A DNA stretch of 64,000 nt from Rostratula benghalensis (lineage: Eukaryota; Chordata; Aves; Charadriiformes; Rostratulidae), in assembly GCA_013399305.1 (NCBI GenBank), contig VXAI01000165.1:744360-808359 (forward strand), read 5' to 3'. The stretch's first letter is position 1. Each line of letters opens with the position of its first letter. The notes under the pieces were generated by a model. That model saw only the letters and a program-made list of their open reading frames with translations, was not told where the DNA came from and did no database searches. Of this stretch, positions 51,001 through 63,000 are shown piece after piece. The translations under genes and the position numbers were made by a program.

Positions 51001-54000
51001 TGTCTAATAGATATATTGTGCTTTGTGCTCAGTGTTAGACCATGATGTCCAATGAAAGAGTGGGTTCAAAATGATGGAGTGAGACTTCTGCCTCTTGAGT
51101 CCCTAAAATGGCCACCTGGTGGTATTAGTGTCAGATTAATCCCATCTAAAGACAAACAATGACACCATTGGCCAAGTGTAGAGTCCTAAATCTGGGCAAG
51201 AACAACTGCAGGTACCAGTACAAGTTGGGAACTGCCCTGTTGGAGAGCAGTGATGGGGAAAGGGACTTGGGGATCCTGGTAGACAGCAGGATGACCATGA
51301 GCCAGATCTGTGCCCTGGTGGTCAAGAAGGCCAATGGCATCCTGGGGTGCATGAGAAGGGGGGTGGTCAGAAGATCAAGAGAGGTTCTCCTCCCTCTCTA
51401 CTCTGCCCTGGTGAGACCCCATCTGGAATAGTGTGTCCAGTTCTGGGCCCCTCAGCTCCAGAAGGACAGGGAACTACTGGAGAGAGTCCAGGGCAGAGCC
51501 ACAAAGATGATGAAGGGAGTGGAGCATCTCCCAGAGGAGGAAAGGCTGAAGGAGCTGGGTCTCTTGAGCTTGGAGAAGACTGAGGGGTGACCTCATTAAT
51601 GTTTATAAATATGGAAAGGGTGAGTGTCAGGAGGATGGAGCCAGGCTCTTCTCAGCGACAGCCTATGATAGGACAAGGGGCAATGGGTGCAAGCTGGAAC
51701 ACAGGAGGTTCCACTTAAATATGAGGAAAAACTTCTTCACAGTGAGGATGAGGGAGCACTGGAAGGGGCTGCCCAGAGAGGTTGTGGAGTCTCCTTCTCT
51801 GGAGACATTCAAACCCCACCTGGACATGTTCCTGTGTGGCTTGATCTAGGTGGTTCTCCTCTGGAAGGGGGATTGGACTAGATGATCTTTCAAGGTCCCT
51901 TCCAATCCCTGACATTCCAATCCCTGACATTCTGTGATTCTGTGAAACCGTGGAATGTTTCATATTGATTTACACAAAGTGGACATAAGATTGTTTGAAC
52001 TGTCCCATGTTCTTGAGAGTGGAACTTGTCACCTCTTCTGCATTGCAAATTCGAGAGAAGCTGGGCAAGTAGCAGGATGCAGTCAAGCAACAGATAGTGT
52101 CTTTGCTGGTCTGACAGCTACACTAAGTTTTCTCTCTCACCCATGGTAAAATCTGCAAATCTGGTAGCCTGTCAAGGAGTGAAGAGAGTCATCCCCTGGA
52201 AAATGGGCAACAGCATCCTGTGGAGGTGCCAGAAGTACATTTGTCCATTGTTAGTGCGTGATAGACATCCCATCTGGCTCTGGTCCTGGAAGAAGTAGAT
52301 ATAAATCAGCACAGTCTCCTTGTTCTAGTTAATCCTTACTGAGAAGAACAGCACTGACTCAGCAATACTGCTTCCAAGACTATTGCACTACGCCACACAT
52401 GCCAAACTGCTCATTCCCCACAGCTTTTTCCTCTATTATGAGGTGGTATCTTGCTGCATGCTTCTCACTGCACCACGTTAGAGTATAGAAATTCAGCCAG
52501 TACATTTTGGTGGTGACTTATATGCAGGCAGCTTTTATAAATTAGCCATGGTTTGGTTTCAGTCCCGAAGAAAGGCTGATGTGCCTATGAGCTGTTTGCT
52601 CACCAGCCAGATTGGCTGGTCTAATAAAACCTCTTATTGTCTCCTAAAGGAGGATCACTGGGGTCATGAAAAATAACCCCAAGCTAAACAAACTATGCAT
52701 TACATAGGTATCCAGTTCATATTTGTAACCAGATAGACTCAAGATGTCTATTTGTGATGAGACCCTTAGAGATTACAGCTTTTGTTGTCTCTGAATTGGG
52801 TAACACTTGCTGTTTTACTCAAGGGATTTCATTCCAAGACAGGACATTGTGGCATGTCTGGCTGCTTTCGCCCATGTCCATCTCCACTGCCACACCACAC
52901 ACTGTACTTTCCTAATATTGCAGGGAATCCAGATGTAGGGGGACTCCAAGCTGGTATGAACTGGTCACTTACCTAAAAAGTATAACCATGACTCTCCAAA
53001 TCTCACAGGCATAGTATCCTGAACAGTCAGCTCTTCAAGGGACCTAACAAGATAATAATGACCTTGGATGACCTTGTTTTTATCAACCCAGAGCTACATA
53101 AAAAGGTAAGTCCTTCCACTCGTGAAAGTAATCTGGTGGGACATTCAGAGATAGGTCTGCTGTGTGATATTTTCATACCCATGAAGCTCTAGGAAGGTCA
53201 TTCACTTCTCCATGTCTCATTTTCTCATGCTTATCAGAAAATTTCACATATGTTGAGTGTCTTTTGAGTCTCAGATTAGATGCACATGCAGTGTCAGAGC
53301 TGTTGTGATTAATTAAACAGTACCTTTGGTTGTCTTTATTGTAACAGCCAGGGCTTATTCTTTGTTCTCGAGGCTGGATGGCATAGCATAGTTCGTGTCC
53401 ATCTTGCTAAACCATCTTACCCTCTAAAATAAAGTGTCTGCATCTGAACTACCTATTGGGAACTGGTTTGGGCCTGTGCCGGCTCCTGTCCAGAGCTGGG
53501 GATCTCCTGAGGGAACATTATTTGGTACAGACCAGAGCCATGCTCAAGGACCATGTCAACGATATGGACTTCTGTGGAGCAATCCCTTTGCCTAGGTCAC
53601 TGGCACAGGTGCAGGCTTCTCTTCTATGCCAGAGGAGACACTTCCCTGTGCCCTGCTCAGAGAAGTAAGTGTATTCCCTGAGCCATGGCGTTTCCATTAC
53701 CTAAAGTGCTGCTGTTCAAGGCAGCTGCTGTTTCAAGGCATTAAACAGGGTCAGCCTCCTGTGTCTTTCAGATATATTCGGAGAGGTGAGATGAGAAGTT
53801 TGGGAGGTTTTGGAGGTTGCTAGCATGGGTGAAACATATGGCCTGCGGCAGAGCTGGAGTGAAGGTTTACGTTCAGAGGTGGTAATTTGCATTTGCTTTC
53901 CTTGCCTTCCAGAGACTGACCTTGGACAGTCTGACAGATGCAAACAGCGTAGCAGCAGATGGCAGAAGCTTGAAATCCGCAACCCGTTCCTTTTCCTTGA

Positions 54001-57000
54001 AAAGTGCAGCTGCCACCCATGAAACCTCCAATGTGGCTTTGTACGAGGTAGGTAGGAACCTCGTGCAGCCTCCTCCCACTGCCTCAGTCCACTGAGCTGC
54101 TCAAGTGGAGAAAGTCCTGGGGCTGCAGTACTGTAGATCCCAGAATGTGAATACTGCTCATTTTCACCTGAGGGTGAAAATAAGTTACTCCTAAGCATGG
54201 ACCTAACAGTGCTTATGGTGACTCTACCCCAACTCTCGTTTCAACACCTGGAGTCACGTTGGGTGATGGCATCTGACACCCCTACGTGGTGTTGCCAGGT
54301 CTGGTCCCTGTCAGAAATGTCCTAAAGGCACTGTGAAGAACCTTTCTTACAAGACAGAGCCTTTAGGTAGTGACATGTCTAGTAAGGATCTTTATTACAA
54401 GACAGGATCCAAATACACAGAATAAAGGCTATCAAATTCCCTGCGTGCCAATAGGACTGTATGGAATTTAAGCAGAGACAATGGCCAAGAAAACTCACCT
54501 ATCCATTTGTTCTTTCCTAAAAACTCAGCTTTTTGTAAAAATGGCATGCTAATTTTTCCTGAAAATGAGCAAAATAAACTGGATCATTAATGTCAGTGAA
54601 AAGCTCTGGACAGAATTACTTTAATTTTTAATCAATTTAGTTTATCAGATGCTAATACACCTTTCAGGTATGAAGTTCTGATACAAGTGGAAGTCCTGCC
54701 TTCCCCCTTTTTTTGAGTGTTTCCTGTGAATATTCTTATTTGTGTGCAGTATAGAATTTACTGCCAAGAACATTGCAAATCCCCAGCCACTTTCAAAGTG
54801 AAGGATCTGGAATTCAGAGCTAGGTCTCAATGTTAGCTGTTGCTCACAGACTTGCTCTATCATTCACCTACCTCTGTTGTGGACAGGGAGACTGGGTGTG
54901 GCTGAAAAAATTTGAGACGGGAGCCATTCACAATCTGCGGCAAAGCTCCACCAGCATCTTGAGGAAGGTAGGAACAGGGGATGACTGGGGATGTGGAGGA
55001 AAAGTTGCTTGGGGGGACCTTTGCGGCTGCAGGGTATTTTTATTCTCCACGTCTGCTGGTTTGCTGTTTATTGTGGCTCTCAATGAGTCTTGCACAGTGA
55101 AATCCATTAGTTGCATCTGGTGAACTTACCAATGACCCATGCATCAGAGTCAGTAGTTTGCTGGGGTTTTGCAAAAAAAACTCTGGTGTGATGCTGAATG
55201 TACAGAGAGTCCTTTGAGTGGCCTGGTCTAGAAAGGCAGAGTGGTTTGGAGGAGATCATCCTTGCCTGTGTCAGGGCAGGATGAGGCACTGGGAGCTATT
55301 TTCATGTTTTATTTGTTGTTAAGGTGGTACAATATGGTTATGCATTTCTTTTAGGATTTGCCTTGCATCTCCAGTTAAGATGCATGTTAGATCTCTACTT
55401 TTAGTCTTCCATTTTATTACTATTACTGAATGACAAGCAAACACATTTATTTTCTGAATTCAAGCCCGTTAGTTGTTGGCAGCTACTGCTCACACAGGAG
55501 TTGCATTTTTATGCATATAAATGTAATAAATTTACCAGGCCATGTCTCCAAAGCCACCGTTGATGGATGACTTTGGATCCTCCAGGCATGGTATTGCTTT
55601 CCAGATCAGAGCTGGAGCAAGACTCCACATGCTGAGTGCAATTTACCCCCTCGAAGCCTTTTTGTCCTAGTGAAAAATCCAATCCAGCTTGTCTAAAAAA
55701 AACCCAAATTTCTGTTCAGTTTGCTTTTCCTATCTTGTTTTCTCTGTCTTAACAGATAGAATAAGAAAAACAAAGTTTAAAAAGAGTGTGGGATAGCTGA
55801 AAATAAGCAGCAAAGACTCTGTTGGCTTTCCCATCCTTGTGTGAAAGACTGCTTGGGAGTACAGGAATGTTAAGGACATCTAATGATATAAAGAAGCTGC
55901 TGAGCAGATGTCTGGCTGACTTGGTCTCGCTGTGATTCACTGTCTTGTTACAGATGAAAGATCTGCGTCACGAAAATGTGAATCTGTTCCTGGGCTTTTT
56001 CTCTGACTGTGGCATCTTTGCCATAGTGACGGAGTACTGCTCCCGAGGAAGCCTGGAGGACTTGCTGAGAAATGAAGATATGAAACTGGATTGGATGTTC
56101 AAGTCCTCGCTCGTGATGGATCTAATTAAAGTAAATCCATTGCTCCTGCTGAGGCATGACCTACATGTGACTTTTATATAGACATTGCTATTGCATCCAA
56201 GACTTTGGGATTTTTATAACAATGAGGGGAAAACCAATAAGAATGTAATTATACTGGTACACACGGGCCTCTTAGTTCTGATTTGTTACCATTTGAGAGA
56301 AGCACTCTTCAGGGTAAAAGGACTACATCCACTCAGCAGGATGAGAGGCTAAAACTACGTGTCAGGCTACAATTGATCACCAAAACCAATGACTTTGGTG
56401 ACAAATTCTTACTTTCTAAATGCCCTGTCTTGTCATAAATCAGAAATTCATCCAGTATAGAATCAAAACATAGCCATCCCCATCACAGGATGACCACACA
56501 TATGGTCACTTTAGAAGGGTGTTCACACGCTTCCAACCATGTCCCATGTGTTATCATCCCTTAATGGTGAACTACCAATCTGGGACAGGTGACCTACAGA
56601 GGACAGACTGCCAGAACTATTCTTACAGCCCGTGGTCTCACCCCACTGTGGGGGCTGGGTAAGGGCATCCAGCTTTTAACAGCTTCCCTTGTGATAACCG
56701 TTAGGTACTACTTAGAATCATCGAATCATAGAGTGGTTCAGGTTAGAAGGGACCTCAAAAATCATGGGGTTCCAAACCCTTTGCCATGGACAGGGACACC
56801 TCCCACCAGACCAGGTTGCTCAAAGCCCATTCCAACCTGGCCCTGAACACCTCCAGGGATGGGACAGCCACAGCTTCTCTGGGAAACCTGGGCCAGTGTC
56901 TCACCACCCTCACAGGAAATAATTGCTTCCAAATATCTCATCTAAATCTCCCCTCTTTCAGTTTAAAACCATTACCCCTCATTCTATGTCTCCCCTCCCT

Positions 57001-60000
57001 CATCAAGAGTTCCTCTTCATCTCTCCCGGAGCCCCTTTTGGGACTTGAAGAGGCTCTAAGGTCTCTCTGGAGCCTCCTCTTCTCCAGGCTGAAAAACCCC
57101 AACTCTCTAATCTTGTCTTCACTTGTGTCCACCTTGTCTAAAAGTACAACTTCTGCGTGCAATGAGTCCTAGGGCTACAGAGCGAGATATCTGACTGTTA
57201 CCAATGATGTGTTTCATGCTACCCAAGGTGACAGTTTGGCTTGGTGTCTGCTGATATAATTCTGAAGGAACAGACTCAATCTTTTCTGTCTTTCATAGGG
57301 AATTAGATATTTGCATCACCGAGATTTTGCCCATGGACGTCTCAAGTCTCGCAACTGTGTTGTGGACGGCCGGTTTGTGCTGAAGATCACTGACTATGGT
57401 TATAATGAGCTCTTAGAAGCACAGAAATGCCCATACATTCAGCCACCCCCAGAAGGTAGGTGCCATAAGGAAATATAGTTTTTTAAATATTTGTCCATTG
57501 ATTTAACAGATCCTTGTGCTGATGTAATTGCAGGCCAGTGGCCACATAAGGATTTTACGTGCTCAATCTCACAACATCTAGCTACCTGTATACAATGTAT
57601 TTTTACAGGAAAGGATAAGAAAAGTTTTATTCAAACTTCCTGAAAGTGGAATGAGTAGCAGAGTGTCATGGAATGAAAAAAAAAAAAGAAAATTATAATT
57701 GGTGACAGAACTTAAGCTTCTTGTAGTTGGAAAAGGAAATAAGTGCCCCTGAAATCTGATCAAACCTGAATTTCTGTAACTTGTGGGATTGGCTTCATCT
57801 CCTTAGCCCCACACTATATTTGAAGTTTTAGGTTAACTTAAACGCAAAGAGCCTTGTTTGGTAAAACATCTGAAAAACAAGATGATACTGGTGTCTTTGA
57901 AACAGGTCCTCTACCTGCCACTCACCAAAGGCTGCCATGTGATTTTCTCAGGGACAGTGTCTCATGGGACCAGGTTTGGAGACTTGGACAGGATTTCTTT
58001 CACCTGGCTCTTTCCTTAGGCTTCCTCTGCTATCCCAGTTTATTCTTCAAACCTGCTTTCAAGTAGAATGTAGTGTTTTGATCCCTCTGTCACAGGATTT
58101 GATTTTTACACATTTCCAGTGTCTCACATATAGAGCATTTGCCAGAAGACCTTCTCCTCCCTTACAAAAGTTATATATATATGTCAGTGGCTGAAAAGTT
58201 CCTTATTTCCATTACTCAGAATAAACAGTTACCAGGGTAACGACATCCTGGATTGAAGAAGATTCTTTTCTTGATGAGTCTTTGAGGCTCTTGATATTTT
58301 ACAACTATGTCTTTCATTACTTGAAGTATTGGATTATAAAGACCGATCATGATTCAGACTGGCACAAACTGCTTTTATGGGAAACTACTTTCATTTAAGA
58401 AGATCTACAGAAAATATTTTTTTAACTGTTGCTTTGTAAAGAAGCAACAGTAACAGGAAATCTAGGTTTCACCATCAACATTTTGTCTGAGTGACATTTT
58501 AATACAAGAAAAGGTTGTTAAAGCTTTTGCCAATGGTGAGAAGACTTCTTAAGTTGAAGTTCAGGGCTGGTGTAATAGGATATGAATTGTTGTTCAGCGA
58601 TATTTTATTAAAAGGTAGATTGAAACTTGGAAAATTCATATTATTTTCAGGATGGAAGTTTAATATTTCTAATACATCATAAGAAATAATTGACCTGATC
58701 CAGTAAATAATGAAGTACATTCCATCTTTCCTCAAATGGCTGAAATGAATTGTTCAGGCTCTTAATTTGCAATATTCTGAACTCAAGTCTAAGTGTAATA
58801 ATCTTGAATTTTTTAGAATTGCTCTGGACGGCTCCTGAGTTACTGAGGGACCCAGACATGTGCAGAAAAGGCACATTCAAAGGGGACATTTACAGCTTTG
58901 CAATCATCCTACAGGAAGTGGTTGTTCGGGGTCCACCATACTGCATGTCAGAACTCTCCGCTGAAGGTAGGCAACTATTTCAGTACATTTTTAAGGCTTT
59001 ACACAGAGTGCTCGTAAAAGGTCTGTGCAAGCACCCAGGGTAAAAAGTTCGTATGGAAACAATGTCCTAATCTCATGACTTTTCTCAATGACAAATGGCT
59101 ATATTCATCAAAACATCCATAATAAACATCAAAATATGTAGTTCTGAACTCAGTTGCTGTATGTGACTCATTGCTGCTATCAGTGAGGCTGGGGCTCTGG
59201 TTCCCCCCCTAAGATGCTTCAAAGCGGGTCAACTGGCAGGCTACTGCTGCATCTCCAGTTCCCTGTCCAAACTATGACTTTCCATCACAATGTGAGGTGA
59301 AACCTCATGGCAGAATTTCCCATAGCTTGGAAACTTCTTTGCTTCGCACTCATTGATCCTTTTTTGTACGTCATGGGGGTTGAGGTTTTTCACTGGACCC
59401 CTTGCTAGTGTCCTGTTTTGTCCATCTGCCTATCTATGTTTCATTAGTGACTTCCCCATTTAAAGAAGTTATCTCATCAGCAGAGAGGCATCTAGGAGAG
59501 GAGTGTGGCTGGATCTTATTCTCACTAATAAGGAGGGTCTGGTTGAAGTTGTGAAGGTTGAGGGCAGCCTTGGTTGCAGTGGTCATGAGGTGGTGGAGTT
59601 CAGGGTCTCATGTGGCTCAGACAGAATACCAAGCAGAATCACAACCCTGGACTTCAGTAGGGCCAGCTTTGGCCTTTTCAAGCAATTGAGGGAAGAGAAG
59701 AATCTACAGATTGGGGAAGGAGGGGCTGGGCACTTGGGAAGAATATAAGGCTGTTGTCAGAGGATGTAGGGATGCAACTAGGAAAGCTAAGGCCTCCTTA
59801 GAATTAAACCTTGCAAGAGGGGTCAAGGACAACAGAAAGGGCTTCTTCAAATACATTGCAGACAAAACTAACACTAGAGGCAATGTAGGCCCACTGATAG
59901 ATGAGGTGGGTGCCCTGGTGACAAGAAGATACAGAGAAGGAAGAGTTACTGAATGCCTTCTTTGTTGCTGTCTATACTGCCGGAGGCTCTGCGGAGGAGC

Positions 60001-63000
60001 CCCATATCCCTGGGGCCCCAGAGGAAGTCAGGATAAAGGAATAATTTGCCTCAATTGATGAGGACTGGGTTAATGGCCAGTTAAGCAATTTAGACATCCA
60101 TAAATCCATGGGTCCTGATGGGATGCACCTGCAGGTGCTGAGGGAGCTGGTGGAAGTCATTGCTAAGCCACTCCCCATCATCTTGGAGAGTCATGGGGAA
60201 CGGGAGAGGTGCCTGAGGACTGGAGGAAAGCAAATGCCACTCCAGTCTTCAAAAAGGGCAAGGAGGACCCAGGCATCTATAGACCAGTCAGCCTCACCTC
60301 CATCCCTGGAAAAATATTGGACCAGCTTATCCTTGGCACTGTCTCTAGGCATATCAAGGATAAGAGGGTCATAAGTGGCAGTCAACATGGCTTCACCAAG
60401 GGGAAATCATGCTTAATCAACCTGATAGCCTTTTATGAAGACACAACCCAGTGGATAGATGATGGTAAAGCAGTGGATGTGGTCTGTCTTGACTTCAGTA
60501 AAGCATTCAACACCGTCGCCCACAGCATCCTCGCTGCTAAACTGAGGAATTGTGGCCTGGATGTTTGGGTAGTAAGGTGGATTGTGAACTGGCTGAAGGA
60601 TAGAAGCCAAAGAGTTGTGGTCAATGGGACAGAGTCTAGTTGGAGGCCTGTATCTAGTGGAGTCCCTCAAGGTTTGGTACTGGGACCACTACTCTTCAAT
60701 ATGTTCATCAACGATGTGGATGAGGGAATAGAGTGCACTATCAGCAAGTTTGCAGATGACACCAAACTGGGAGGAATGGCTGACACACCAGAAGGCCGCA
60801 CTGCCATCCAGTGAGACCTGGACAGGCTGGAGAGTTGGGCAGGGAGAAATTTAATTAAATATAACAAGGGCAAGTGTAAAGTCTTGTATCTAGGCAAGAA
60901 CAACCCCAGGTACCAGTATAGGTTGGGAAATGACCTGTTGGAGAGCAGTGTATGGAAAAGGGACCTGGGGGTCCTGGTAGACAGCAGGATGACCGTGAGC
61001 CAGCTCTGTGCCTTAGTGGCCAAGAAGGCCAATGGCATCCTGGGGTGTATTAGAAGAGGGGTGGTCAGTAGGTCAAAAGAAGTTCTCCTCCCCCTCTACT
61101 CAGCCCTGGTGAGATCGCATCTAAATATTGTGTCCAGTTCTGGGCCCCTCAATTCAAGGACAGGGAACTGCTGGAGAGAGCCTGGTGCAGAGCCACAAAG
61201 ATGATGAAGGGAGTGGAGCATCTCCCATATGAGGAAAGGCTGAGGGAGCTGGGTCTCCTTAGCTTGGAGAAGAGGAGACTGAGGGGTGACCTCATTTATG
61301 TTTATAAATATGTGAATGTCAGGAGGATGGACCAGGCTCTTCTCAGCGATGGCCTATGATAGAACAAGGGGCAATGAGTACAAGCTGGAACACAGGAGGT
61401 TCCACTTAAATATGAGGAAAACCTTCTTCCCAGTGAGGGTGATGGAACACTGGAAGGGGCTGCCCAGAGAGGTGGTGGAGTCTCCTTCTCTGGAGACATT
61501 CAAAACCCGTCTGGACACCTTCCTGTGTGACCTGATCTGGGTGTTCCTGCTCTGGCAGGGGGATTGGACTGGATGATCTTTCAAGGTCCCTTCCAATCCC
61601 TGATATTCTGTGATTCTGACTCCCCTGACATATATAAGGTGGCTTGTTTCAGCAATAACAAATAGGTGAACTCCTTAGAAACTGCTCATGGTGCAACCCT
61701 CATTAGTTCAAACTGTGTTGTACATGCACAGGAAGAGCAAACACAATGCAGTAAGGGCATAAGCACTTGAACAAGGAGGGAGTGAGAACAAGCAAAAAAG
61801 AGCTGATTTCAGTGAAAGCTCGTTCTCAACATGTTTTAAGCTGGATAGTCACCAGGTGAGGTATGGCTGTTCAGTACCTGCCAGTTCAGTGCCTGAAAAA
61901 ATGGGGCTCTGACACATCTGAGCCCCAAGCTGTTGCCACAAAGCAACGACAATAATGATGTCATCCACTCTGTATTTCAGAGCTGGACCTATGATGCAGC
62001 CTATGATGTAATTATCAGGGTGTTCCCCTACCTATTACCCATGAGGAACCTGCAGCAGCTGTTGCACGTAATACAATTCAGTTTCCTCACCCGATGAAAT
62101 GATGGATTTCTACTCATTCCATCCTAACCCTCGAGGAGCTTTCAGTTGTGGTGTGAACTTTAAAACTGTCTGGGGAAGCATTTCCCCTTGGCTGCCCCTG
62201 GAAATATTTAGGCCAGGTGCTTTGTTTAATTCATTTGGTGAAGATTGGTGACATGAGCCAAAGGGCTTTAAAGTAAACTGTCAACACTTAAAAGCTTTGG
62301 GTACTCACAGCAACAGCTGTGGAAATGAAGGGCTCCTGCCAGAAAGAGAGTGGTTTTCTCTCCAGATAATTGCTCTCTGCTACACAAGATGAAGCCTTCG
62401 AATACAATCACTTTGGGTGAAAAACCACGTATTTCTTTCAGGATATCGTTACTAAGAAATACTGAAATTGAAGTCAGGGTTGGGTTCAGACATCACAGTC
62501 CTCTGTTTGTGCTTTGGCTGCAACAAAACCTGCAGATCTGCTCTTTTGCTGTAGGGCTGTTTTATCTAAAAAACACAGATTCAAGGACTGACTTCTCAGG
62601 GTCTGAAAACTCAAGCTCAGATCCTTACTAGCTTTATTTCACCTCTGGAGTTGGAGTCACTTCCCAGATGTTGTTTTGAACCCAAACCCTCCCTCTTAAA
62701 ATACTTTCCACTGTCTCCATTCCCAACAGCCTCCTAAGTACTGTTCCCAGTCAACAATGAAATGTCAGAGGCTGGTATCCTTCCTGTCCAGGCTTGGCCA
62801 TAACTCTCTACTCCCTTAGAGGATCACAGATCCCAATGGAGAGAGTCAGAGGAAATTTCATTAAACACAAGCCTGAAGGCTCACACACCCCTCTGTCACA
62901 CAATCTTCCTCCACCCAACCCCTTTATTGCTCATAACCTGATTCTCCAGAGACAAGGCGGCAGATGAATCTCCTCTCTTTTAAATCCTCCAAAATACTCC

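Larger units (their letters stand above)
48985..53008 (+). other. Intron 4
   Basis: 4.0 kb, phase 2. It contains a short CR1 tail at 50553-50638, a 0.8-kb sense CR1 at 51165-51946 and an 8-bp-stem inverted repeat at 52602-52620. A poly(A) run lies near 50263-50281. Confidence 0.85.

Noticed and set aside
53772..53785. 14-nt exon-like piece (CTTTCAG ... GTGAGA) between exons 5 and 6
   Set aside because: Including it shifts the phase so that exon 6 hits TGA almost at once. Exon 5 joins exon 6 directly in phase 0.
53716..54198. 160-codon open frame on the - strand
   Set aside because: It is antisense to cyclase exon 6 and runs into both introns; the + strand exon explains the openness.
59503..60058. 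Open frames suggesting a host gene in intron 10
   Set aside because: They decode to the CR1 endonuclease end and the region between it and the reverse transcriptase, with frameshifts.
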